From the NCBI GenBank assembly GCA_030598355.1, contig JAUVQD010000019.1, forward strand, positions 1-11,486: a DNA stretch of 11,486 bases, in the 5' to 3' direction. Shown here in pieces: positions 1 to 6,924 of the stretch. The DNA is from Actinomycetes bacterium (GTDB lineage Bacteria > Actinomycetota > Aquicultoria > CAJVYJ01 > JAUVQD01). Position 1 is the first letter of the stretch, and each line of letters opens with the position of its first letter. The position numbers were made by a program, and so were the translations under genes. Below the pieces are notes generated by a model. The model saw nothing but the letters and a program-made list of their open reading frames with translations. It was not told the DNA's origin and searched no databases.

Positions 1-378
1 AGTTTCGATTCTGTACCCCGTTATCATTTTCATACTATCAATGGCATGAACGTCCAAAGGATTCGCGACTGCTACAACAAGCTTGCCTTCGTCAAAATCA
101 ATCGGAATAATCTTATATCTCCTGGCGACTTCTTCGTTTACAAGTGCCGCTGCATGCATGCTTATGTCATATTCCGACAGGTCTACAAGGTCCAGGTTTT
201 TTTGAAAAGCCAAAGCGCGCGCCAAAGCTTCTTCTGTAATAATTCTTTCTCTTGTGAGCATTTTTCCGAGCGCTAGACCTTTTTCTCTCTGAAGTTTGAG
301 TACTTCCTTCAGCTGAGCAGCGTTTATTAATCCCTGTGCTATGAGAATATCTCCAAGCCGCTGATATTGTTTATCCAT
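1..378 (-). CDS. GspE/PilB-type pilus or secretion ATPase, N-terminal MshEN domain (partial)
   Basis: This is the first 126 codons of a gene that runs off the left edge. The translation begins MDKQYQRLGDILIAQGLI. It matches the T2SSE N-terminal (MshEN) domain found ahead of the motor domain in PilB, GspE and MshE ATPases, which power type IV pilus extension or type II secretion at the inner face of the membrane. Two tandem repeats are visible: residues 7-30 fit the RLG..L...GLI....L...L..Q pattern closely, and residues 36-59 are a looser copy with Arg in place of the usual Gly at 45. Residues around 80-125 show the familiar ARRYKIIPI and VAVANPLDV stretches. The ATPase motifs would lie outside the window, so PilB versus GspE cannot be decided. 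The ATG at 378 has no Shine-Dalgarno; an in-frame GTG at 408 is an alternative, with a stop (TAA) two codons further upstream. Confidence 0.85.
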   Translation of the reverse strand, partial: MDKQYQRLGDILIAQGLINAAQLKEVLKLQREKGLALGKMLTRERIITEEALARALAFQKNLDLVDLSEYDISMHAAALVNEEVARRYKIIPIDFDEGKLVVAVANPLDVHAIDSMKMITGYRIET

Positions 379-441
379 ACCAGTATTTTTCGGCTTCGAA
401 GCGGTCACACTTTAGGTGTCTGGATCTTGTTAAAGGGCAGC

Positions 442-518
442 CCCAAGCAACCTTTGGTCTTTCTGCTAAGCAACCCTGGCGAGCCGCCTAAAAGCAAAAG
501 AACCGAGAGCAACTTGGG
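442..518 (-). ncRNA. candidate structured 5' leader element with three AGCAAC repeats
   Basis: The 77-bp stretch can fold into one long interrupted hairpin. The outer stem is CCCAAG (442-447) with CTTGGG (513-518). A second stem is 456-467 with 493-504, 12 bp with two mismatches. The apical stem is GGCG (478-481) with CGCC (485-488) around a 3-nt loop. The unpaired regions carry AGCAAC three times on the plus strand (446-451, 469-474, 508-513), so GUUGCU in a minus-strand transcript. A candidate extended -10 promoter at 530-538 would start a minus transcript near 523-525, just outside the outer stem, making this the leader of the pilus/secretion ATPase gene. A competing GGG-GCTG-CCC hairpin on the minus strand (about 444-435) would disrupt the outer stem, as in a switch. 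I recognise no known riboswitch consensus. The fold was done by eye, and the plus strand could form the mirror structure. Confidence 0.35.
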
Positions 519-529
519 ACTAAATCGAG

Positions 530-538
530 ATTATCACA
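530..538 (-). promoter_or_regulatory. candidate extended -10 promoter for the pilB-like gene
   Basis: Read on the minus strand the sequence is TGTGATAAT, that is TG-N-GATAAT, an extended -10 differing from TATAAT at one base. A weak -35-like TTGCCC lies at 556-551, only 15 nt upstream. The predicted transcript start (about 523-525) falls immediately before the foldable element, leaving a leader of about 145 nt. Confidence 0.35.
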
Positions 539-606
539 ATTAGAAAACAAGGGCAAGTCGTCCAAGCTTCACGCTCAATTTTTGTTTCTACGCCCGGCCG
601 CAAACA

Positions 607-632
607 GTTTCCCGACCCAACTTTAAGGGTAG
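607..632 (+). promoter_or_regulatory. candidate SigB/SigF-type stress promoter for the Lon-family gene
   Basis: GTTTCC (607-612), a 14-bp spacer and GGGTAG (627-632) fit the general-stress sigma factor pattern known from SigB of Bacillus and SigF of actinobacteria (GTTT, 12-17 bp, GGGTAT), differing at the last base of the -10. A transcript starting near 640 would have a leader of about 18 nt that still includes the whole ribosome-binding site. I see no convincing housekeeping promoter nearer the gene. The match was made by eye and is short, so chance is possible. Confidence 0.4.
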
Positions 633-645
633 TTTTAGATTCGGC

Positions 646-652
646 AAGGAGG
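646..652 (+). promoter_or_regulatory. ribosome-binding site of the Lon-family gene
   Basis: AAGGAGG lies five bases before the ATG at 658. It is one of only two strong Shine-Dalgarno sequences seen in this window and firmly sets the start of the Lon-family gene. Confidence 0.85.
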
Positions 653-657
653 ACAAC

Positions 658-3072
658 ATGGGCTTTGAGCAGTGGCTAGTTAATGAAGACGAATTGCGAT
701 GGAGGTGTGATCCCGACCAATTCAAGTTTGAATCAACAGAGGAACTCGATCCTTTAATCGGAGTCATCGGTCAAGACCGGGCAGTACACAGCATTGACTT
801 CGGGTTCAAGAATAAAGGCAAGGGCTTCAATATTTACGCCGCCGGGCCGACGGGCACCGGCAAACATTCAGCTATCACAAGTTACGTTCAAGAATTGGCG
901 ACAGAAGAAAAGGCACCGTCTGATTGGTGTTACGTTTACAATTTTGATGATTCCGACAATCCAGTTGTTATTGAGATGGTCAACGGTACGGCCCGGGGAT
1001 TCGCCAAAGATATGGATGAATTGGTTGAGGCGTGCAAAGCTGAAATTCCAAAAGCTTTTGACAGCGAAGAATATGAACACCGCAAGGACAATATCGTCAA
1101 TAAATTCCAGGCGGAGCGCGATAGCAATATCTCAGTTTTGAGAGAAGCCGCCGGAAAGCGTGGTTTCAATATTGAAATGACAACTACAGGGCTCGTGACG
1201 GTCCCGGCAGTCGACGGACGATTAATGAAGAAGGAAGAATATGAGCAACTTCCAGATGATAAGAAAGAAGAAATAAAGAAAGAAACCGAGGATTTGCAAT
1301 CCGGCGTAAACAAAGAAATGACCAAAATCAGGGGCCGAGAAAAAGAGACCAAACAAAGAATGAAGGTACTCGATGAGGAAATCACTATCTTTGCAGTGGG
1401 CCACCTTCTTGAAGAAATCAAAGCCACGTATTCCAAGTACGACAAGATCACCAAGTACTTAGGATTGGTCGAAGCTGACATCACCAAAAACGCTGAGTCG
1501 TTCAAAGAGAATGAACGCCCGCCCGAACTTCGTCTGCCTGGAATGGATATAGAAGAAAAAGAAGTGCCGTCTGAAAAATATAAAGTAAACGTTTTTGTTA
1601 GTGAAAAGACAAAGGGCGCGCCGGTCATCTTTGAGACTAATCCAACTTATTATAATCTCTTCGGTCGTCTAGAATATACGGCTAGGTTGGGCACAATGAC
1701 AACAAACTTCTCTATGATCAAGCCGGGATCAGTTCATAAGGCAAATGGAGGATACCTGATTCTCAACGCGCTTGATCTGCTCCAAAATTTTATGTCATAT
1801 GATGCCTTGAAGAGAATGCTGAAGACAAGGGAATCCAGAATTGAAAACATCGGGGACCAGTTTAGGGTCGTCCCGGTTGCTACGCTACAGCCCGAGCCTG
1901 TGCCCGTTGACGTCAAAATTGTTCTGATCGGAAACCGGTATATCTATAACCTGCTACTTCAACACGATGAAGATTTTCGAAAGCTTTTTAAAGTCAAAGC
2001 CGATTTTCAAATCGATATGGATCGATCAACGGATCACACTGACAAATACGCCAGCCTGGTAAGCGCGCGGTGCCGTGAAGAGCAGCTCAGGCACTTTGAC
2101 CCCAGCGGCGTGGCCAGAATAGTAGAGTACGGCGTCCGTCTTGCTGACGACAAAAATAAATTGTCTACGCGTTTTCTCGACGTCATGGATCTAATTAGCG
2201 AGGCGAGCTATTGGGCTTCCGAGAAAGGCGATGCCCTCGTTTCCGATGTCGACGTCTTAAAGGCAATCGACGAAAGAATCTATAGATCGAATATGATCGA
2301 GGAGAAAATAAGAGAACTCATAGCCGACGGCACGCTCATGATCGATTTCGAGGGTGAAGCTGTTGGCCAGATCAACGGGATCGCGATTATCGCTTTGGGC
2401 GACTACATGTTTGGCAAACCGTCGCGAATCACCGCAAAAGTATACGTCGGTAAAGAAGGCGTCATGAATATCGAACGCGAGGCAAAAATGAGCGGCCAAA
2501 TTTACAATAAGGCTGTTATGATCTTATCCGGCTTTCTTTCCGGTAAGTTTGCCACCGATAAACCCTTGGCGATGTCAGCTTCAATCGGATTCGAGCAATC
2601 GTATAGCATCATTGAGGGCGACAGCGCTTCATGCGCCGAAGTGTACGCCCTGCTCTCGAGTCTATCGGATGCTCCGATCAAGCAGGGCATCGCGGTTACG
2701 GGTTCCGTAAACCAACAAGGCGAAGTTCAACCTATTGGCGGAGTTAACCCTAAAATAGAGGGATTTTTCGACGTCTGTTCATCAGTCGGATTCACCGGCA
2801 ATCAAGGTGTGTTGATTCCACGCCGTAACGTCAAGCACTTAATGCTACGCGAGGATATCATAGAGGCAGTCCGCCAGGGCCAGTGGCATATTTGGGCAGT
2901 TGATCATATTGACGAAGGTATTGAAATCCTGACTGGTCGCCCAGCCGGTAAGAAGTTGGCCGACGGCTCATTTGAAACTGGAACAATAAACAATCTCGTC
3001 GACCGCCGGTTCATACAGCTAGGAAACGACTGGCGTCGCTTTGCGGCCCCGGATGAGAAAAAGGCAGCTTAG
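658..3072 (+). CDS. Lon-family ATP-dependent protease (YcbZ/AAA_32 type, peptidase S16)
   Basis: This 804-residue cytoplasmic protease is of the Lon-like family typified by E. coli YcbZ (LonH), which fuses an AAA-type ATPase to an S16 Ser-Lys peptidase. The P-loop is GPTGTGKHS at residues 63-71. A large insert, roughly 130-290 and rich in Lys and Glu, looks helical or coiled-coil. The Walker B region reads GGYLILNALDLL at 364-375, without the canonical DE pair. The protease domain occupies about 555-760. Its catalytic Ser656 sits in EGDSAS and Lys699 in GGVNPK, so it should be active. The family degrades misfolded or regulatory proteins; the substrate here is unknown. The start follows a perfect AAGGAGG, and upstream sequence resembles a stress sigma promoter. 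The stop overlaps the convergent tyrS stop. It is not classical LonA: the Lon N-terminal substrate-binding domain is missing. Confidence 0.93.
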   Translation: MGFEQWLVNEDELRWRCDPDQFKFESTEELDPLIGVIGQDRAVHSIDFGFKNKGKGFNIYAAGPTGTGKHSAITSYVQELATEEKAPSDWCYVYNFDDSDNPVVIEMVNGTARGFAKDMDELVEACKAEIPKAFDSEEYEHRKDNIVNKFQAERDSNISVLREAAGKRGFNIEMTTTGLVTVPAVDGRLMKKEEYEQLPDDKKEEIKKETEDLQSGVNKEMTKIRGREKETKQRMKVLDEEITIFAVGHLLEEIKATYSKYDKITKYLGLVEADITKNAESFKENERPPELRLPGMDIEEKEVPSEKYKVNVFVSEKTKGAPVIFETNPTYYNLFGRLEYTARLGTMTTNFSMIKPGSVHKANGGYLILNALDLLQNFMSYDALKRMLKTRESRIENIGDQFRVVPVATLQPEPVPVDVKIVLIGNRYIYNLLLQHDEDFRKLFKVKADFQIDMDRSTDHTDKYASLVSARCREEQLRHFDPSGVARIVEYGVRLADDKNKLSTRFLDVMDLISEASYWASEKGDALVSDVDVLKAIDERIYRSNMIEEKIRELIADGTLMIDFEGEAVGQINGIAIIALGDYMFGKPSRITAKVYVGKEGVMNIEREAKMSGQIYNKAVMILSGFLSGKFATDKPLAMSASIGFEQSYSIIEGDSASCAEVYALLSSLSDAPIKQGIAVTGSVNQQGEVQPIGGVNPKIEGFFDVCSSVGFTGNQGVLIPRRNVKHLMLREDIIEAVRQGQWHIWAVDHIDEGIEILTGRPAGKKLADGSFETGTINNLVDRRFIQLGNDWRRFAAPDEKKAA

Positions 3073-4328
3073 GACGGTAACGTAATTATCTTCTTCTTGC
3101 GCTTGCCTATTTCAATAAGAAATTCATTTCCTAAGCGGGCCTCGAGATTCCCTTCTAATTCGCCGTCTACGCGCAGACCACCCTGCTCTATCACTCGTCG
3201 ACCCTCACTAGACGATGACACAAGGCCGGCTTCTTTGAGCACGTGAGGTAAGAAAGCTGTTCCGTCGGGCTTCCTGGGATCCTTTGATAATTTCATTTTG
3301 TCGGCAATCTGAAGAGCCGCGTCCTTGCCTTTTACTTTAAACCTGGCTTCGAAATCCGCTTTGGCGTCCTCAGCCGATTTTTCGCCCAAGTAAGTGGCAA
3401 CAATCTGCCATGCGAGTTGGCTTTTCGCGTCTCTCGGGTGAAGTTCGCCGCTTTCAAGCTTGGCCCCTAAGGACGCTACTTCATCAGGTAACGAACCGAG
3501 CGCCAATTGGTAGTATTTGGTTATCATTGAAAACCGGCCCTGACCCGCGGCCTCGTCAGGAATAGACATTACCTTGCCAAACATATCAGCCGCCTCAAAT
3601 GTTAGACCAATATGGTTATCGTACGATTTGCTCATCTTTTTCGCGCCGTCGGTCCCCTCCAATAATGGCAACGTCAAGGCCACTTGAGGTTCAAGCTCGT
3701 ACTTCTCTTGCAGTTGCCGACCCGCGAGTAAATTGAATTTTTGATCGGTTCCGCCCAATTCAATGTCGGCTTCGATCTCGACAGAATCATATGCCTGCAT
3801 GACCGGATAGAGAAACTCGTGTAATCCAATCATTTGCTCGCTTTTATATCTTTTCATAAAATCATCTCTGACCAATAAACCCGCGACCGTAAATCTAGAC
3901 GTAAGCTCGAGTAGCTTGGCAAAATCAAGAGACGCCAACCAAGCGCTGTTGTATTTAATCTCGAGCTTGCCGGGGTCGTCATCGAGTATTTTAAATGCTT
4001 GATCGGTATAAGTTTTAGCGTTGGCTTTCACCTGGTCAGTTGTGAGCGCGGGCCTGGTAACCGATCTCCCTGAAGGATCGCCAACCCGAGCTGTGAAGTC
4101 CCCGATTATCAGTACGGCCTTGTGGCCGAGATCTTGAAATTGACGTAACTTGCGCAAGGGAACAGCATGCCCAAGGTGCAAATCAGGCGCAGTCGGATCA
4201 ACCCCTAACTTGACGATCAAGGGCCTTTTCCTCTTTTCTGCTTCTAATATCTTTTTCTTAAGACCTTCGGCCGGCAAGATTTCCGCCACGCCCGCAGATA
4301 AAATATCGATTTGATCTTTGGCATTCAC
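3069..4328 (-). CDS. tyrS: tyrosyl-tRNA synthetase (TyrZ/Thermus-type)
   Basis: This class I synthetase charges tRNA-Tyr with tyrosine. At 419 residues it is full length. The ATP-binding HIGH-like motif is HLGH at residues 51-54, following DPTAPDL, and the KMSKS loop is at 231-235. The tyrosine-pocket motifs YPVMQAYD (174-181) and GGTDQKFNL (192-200) are present. An S4 RNA-binding domain closes the protein (about 355-415, with GLRVDGELEGN). The sequence IIGDFTARVGDPSGRS marks the TyrZ branch, as in Thermus, rather than the E. coli TyrS branch. Translation starts at a GTG. An in-frame TAA lies three codons upstream, with only an ATT codon between, so no other usual start is available. There is no clear Shine-Dalgarno. 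The gene diverges from the PBP gene and converges on the Lon-family gene, sharing the TTAG at 3069-3072. Confidence 0.96.
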   Translation of the reverse strand: MNAKDQIDILSAGVAEILPAEGLKKKILEAEKRKRPLIVKLGVDPTAPDLHLGHAVPLRKLRQFQDLGHKAVLIIGDFTARVGDPSGRSVTRPALTTDQVKANAKTYTDQAFKILDDDPGKLEIKYNSAWLASLDFAKLLELTSRFTVAGLLVRDDFMKRYKSEQMIGLHEFLYPVMQAYDSVEIEADIELGGTDQKFNLLAGRQLQEKYELEPQVALTLPLLEGTDGAKKMSKSYDNHIGLTFEAADMFGKVMSIPDEAAGQGRFSMITKYYQLALGSLPDEVASLGAKLESGELHPRDAKSQLAWQIVATYLGEKSAEDAKADFEARFKVKGKDAALQIADKMKLSKDPRKPDGTAFLPHVLKEAGLVSSSSEGRRVIEQGGLRVDGELEGNLEARLGNEFLIEIGKRKKKIITLPS

Positions 4329-4358
4329 AATGTCTTACAGAATAACATAAGGGCCTTT

Positions 4359-4364
4359 AGTATA
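4359..4364 (-). promoter_or_regulatory. candidate -10 element of tyrS
   Basis: The minus strand reads TATACT, one base from TATAAT, and would place the transcript start about 24 nt before the GTG of tyrS. No good -35 is visible at the expected distance (GCTGAT at best). The leader would be far too short for a T-box. Confidence 0.35.
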
Positions 4365-4440
4365 GGCGTCGTGCCTTGACATCAGCGCTCTGAGTAACTA
4401 GTGTTTTAGACTAAATGATATGCTGATTCGACCGGCAAAG

Positions 4441-4467
4441 TTGGTACAGCATCAATTAAACTAAAAT
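4441..4467 (+). promoter_or_regulatory. candidate promoter of the PBP gene giving a near-leaderless transcript
   Basis: TAAAAT (4462-4467) matches the -10 consensus at five of six bases, and TTGGTA (4441-4446) matches the -35 at four of six, with a short 15-bp spacer. The -10 ends eight bases before the ATG at 4476, so the transcript would start within a base or two of the start codon. This agrees with the absence of any Shine-Dalgarno there. An alternative -35, a perfect TTGACA at 4376-4381, is followed 17 bp later only by a poor TAGTGT. Confidence 0.4.
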
Positions 4468-4475
4468 ATGCAAAA

Positions 4476-6914
4476 ATGTCTTCAATAAAACGTAGAAAAG
4501 CTAAGGCCGGAAGAAAACGACGACGACTACTTATCGTTATCCTAGCGATGACGGTCCCCTCGGCTTTTGCACTTGTATTGTTTTTTGGCGCGTTTACTTT
4601 TGTCGCCAGGGCCACATTCGAGCTGCCAAACCTTAAAGATCAGAAGCTTTTTTCTAAAGCGCAAACAACTAAAGTTTACGATGCCAACGGCGAGCTCATC
4701 ACAGACCTGTATGTTGAACAAAACCGTATTTTAGTTCCTTTGGCTAAGATCTCACCCCACCTGCAAAAGGCCGTTGTCGCTATTGAGGACAAACGTTTCT
4801 TTAAGCATGAGGGCGTAGACTGGAAAGCAATCGCAAGAGCGCTTCTTGTCGATGTTCGCCAGGGCAAAATTGTGGAGGGTGGAAGTACTTTGACCCAGCA
4901 ATATGTGAAGAACACCCTGATTAGCCCTGAGAAAACGTTTGAGAGAAAAGTGCGTGAGGCGGCCCTGGCTTTTCAGGTTGAAAGAAAATTTACGAAGAAA
5001 GAAATTCTTGAAGGTTATCTAAATACTATCTATTTTGGACAATCAGCTTATGGTGCTGAAACAGCCGCTCAAACATTTTTCGGGAAGAGCTCTGAGGATT
5101 TAGATCTCGCGGAAGCCGCGCTAATGGCGGGGGTCATTCGTTCACCAAACAACTATTCACCCTATGTCAACTTAGAGCTAGCTAAGCGACGTCGGAATCT
5201 GGTTCTCAAAAACATGCTTAAACAAAAGACAATTTCCTCTGAGGAAGCCTCTTCAGCCATGGAAGCACCGATTGAATTAAAGCCATTGAAATCGCAAGAT
5301 TATCCATTCCCCTATTTTGTTGAGTTTGTAAAACAACAAATGCTGGAAGATCCCAAGTTGGGCTCAACAGTTTCCGAGCGAGCAAACACTCTATTCAAGG
5401 GCGGCCTTAGAATTCACACCACTATCGATCCGAAGAAACAACGACACGCGTATGACGCGGTCTGGTCTACCTTAAATAGAGAAGATGACCCCGTGGGCTC
5501 ACTTGTGTCGATCGAACCAAAAACAGGCTACATAAGAGCAATGGTCGGGGGGAAAGATTGGAAAACACAAAAACTGAATCTGGCTTCGCAAGGATTTCGT
5601 CAACCCGGGTCGTCCTTTAAGCCATTTGTATTGGCGGCGGCGCTTGCCGATGGAATGAGCATAAGTCAAACTTATCAATCCAGTCCCGCTGTCATTAAAT
5701 TACCTGGTAAGAACTGGGTCGTGAATAACTCTTCGGGAGGCAGTGGTCGAGGCATGACAACGCTCCACGATGCTACTGTTTTTTCCATCAACGCAGTTTT
5801 CGCGCGATTGATCATGGACGTTGGCGCAGACAAGGTGGCTGAACTCTCAAAGAAGATGGGTGTTGACTCACCCGTAGAAGCGCTCCCGGCAATTGCCCTA
5901 GGCGGATTAGGCCACGGTGTTTCTGCTCTAGACATGGCCACCGCCTACAGTACTTTCGCAAACAATGGAACTCATGCCAAACCGATTGCGATTACAAAGG
6001 TTACTGATGCCTCAGGCAATATAATAAGAGAAAATCTGACAGAATCGGAACCAACGCTTGATCCAGCCGTTTCTTATTTGGTTACAGATACGCTAAAAGA
6101 CGTAATGAGATATGGCACTGGCCGACGCGCGAGCATCGGTAGGCCGGCTGCCGGCAAAACCGGTACGGCAGAACATTATGGTGATGCTTGGTTTGTTGGG
6201 TATACGCCTGATTTGTCTACCGCTGTTTGGGTTGGCTATCGCGATTCAAACCGGTGGATGACGAATGTTCACGGCATCACAGTTCAAGGGGGTTCTTTCC
6301 CGGCGGATATCTGGCGAAAATATATGTCGGGAGCCTTAAGCGCGACACGTCCGACTGATTTTGAAAAACCAACCAAAGGTTTGATGGGCGTTAGGGTCTG
6401 CGCCGATATGCCTGGATACGCGGCCAATCAATTCTGTCCTGATCCCAAATGGGCAACGTTCGCGAAAACTGCCGGACCAAAACGGATATGTTTCAGGCAC
6501 ACAGCACCTCCAAATATCGGAGTTCCGGCGGTCATTGGCAAAACAGTTGACGAGGCCAAGATCGCCCTTGCGTCATCTAGCTTAACGGCAAACGTTATTG
6601 AAATAGATGGGAGCGGAATACCCGCGAATCAAGTTGTCTCCCAATCTCCAGCCGAGGGAGCTGAGGTCCCCAGTGGTTCAACCGTTGATATCGAGGTTAG
6701 CACGGGAAGGACTCCGACACTCAGAGTTCCGGGCGTTATCGGTCTGCCAAAAGCCCAGGCCATAGCTTATCTGAAAGACGCGGGCTTAGCCGTTGAAGAC
6801 CACAAAGTAAACGCAAACACCAAAGATCAGATCGGTGTTGTTGTTTCGCAGAAGCCGGGCGCAGGTAAAACAATTAAAAACGGCTCGACTATACAGATAT
6901 GGATCGGAAGATAA
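4476..6914 (+). CDS. class A penicillin-binding protein (PBP1A/PonA type) with two PASTA domains
   Basis: This bifunctional peptidoglycan synthase polymerises lipid II and cross-links the stems outside the membrane. The 812 residues run as follows. A basic cytoplasmic tail (1-17) precedes one membrane anchor (about 18-45). The GT51 glycosyltransferase (about 60-235) has catalytic Glu104 in EDKRFFKHEG and the GGSTLTQQ motif at 135-142. The transpeptidase domain (about 335-615) has Ser379-x-x-Lys382, the SxN triad Ser437-Ile-Asn439 and KTG at 561-563. A linker has three cysteines (642, 654, 672), as in other PASTA-bearing PBPs. Two PASTA repeats, thought to bind muropeptide or wall, lie at about 681-745 and 748-811. 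All catalytic residues are present. No other usual start codon occurs between the ATG and an in-frame TGA at 4416, and no Shine-Dalgarno is present. Tandem stops (TAA, TAG) end it. ponA or mrcA would be a family-level name only. Confidence 0.95.
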   Translation: MSSIKRRKAKAGRKRRRLLIVILAMTVPSAFALVLFFGAFTFVARATFELPNLKDQKLFSKAQTTKVYDANGELITDLYVEQNRILVPLAKISPHLQKAVVAIEDKRFFKHEGVDWKAIARALLVDVRQGKIVEGGSTLTQQYVKNTLISPEKTFERKVREAALAFQVERKFTKKEILEGYLNTIYFGQSAYGAETAAQTFFGKSSEDLDLAEAALMAGVIRSPNNYSPYVNLELAKRRRNLVLKNMLKQKTISSEEASSAMEAPIELKPLKSQDYPFPYFVEFVKQQMLEDPKLGSTVSERANTLFKGGLRIHTTIDPKKQRHAYDAVWSTLNREDDPVGSLVSIEPKTGYIRAMVGGKDWKTQKLNLASQGFRQPGSSFKPFVLAAALADGMSISQTYQSSPAVIKLPGKNWVVNNSSGGSGRGMTTLHDATVFSINAVFARLIMDVGADKVAELSKKMGVDSPVEALPAIALGGLGHGVSALDMATAYSTFANNGTHAKPIAITKVTDASGNIIRENLTESEPTLDPAVSYLVTDTLKDVMRYGTGRRASIGRPAAGKTGTAEHYGDAWFVGYTPDLSTAVWVGYRDSNRWMTNVHGITVQGGSFPADIWRKYMSGALSATRPTDFEKPTKGLMGVRVCADMPGYAANQFCPDPKWATFAKTAGPKRICFRHTAPPNIGVPAVIGKTVDEAKIALASSSLTANVIEIDGSGIPANQVVSQSPAEGAEVPSGSTVDIEVSTGRTPTLRVPGVIGLPKAQAIAYLKDAGLAVEDHKVNANTKDQIGVVVSQKPGAGKTIKNGSTIQIWIGR

Positions 6915-6924
6915 TAGAGAGCGC

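Noticed and set aside
46..276. 76-codon plus-strand frame at the left edge
   Set aside because: The minus strand here encodes a clear MshEN domain; the plus frame is its shadow.
371..379. DnaA-box-like TTATCCATA
   Set aside because: It is a single imperfect copy overlapping the start codons of the ATPase gene, with no cluster or AT-rich region.
379..657. c-di-GMP, cobalamin, SAM or c-di-AMP riboswitch in the divergent spacer
   Set aside because: I compared remembered core motifs on both strands and found no acceptable match, so the element is reported only as an unknown candidate structure.
601..657. CIRCE or HspR operator before the Lon-family gene
   Set aside because: No TTAGCACTC/GAGTGCTAA or CTTGAGT/ACTCAAG inverted repeat is present.
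936..1628. 230-codon open frame antisense to the Lon-family gene
   Set aside because: It lies wholly inside a well-supported protease gene. Its translation is Ser/Leu-rich low-complexity sequence of the kind antisense frames give, with no family resemblance.
4329..4475. T-box leader for tyrS
   Set aside because: The spacer is only 147 bp and shared with a divergent gene, and no T-box sequence or terminator hairpin was seen. The likely tyrS leader is about 24 nt.
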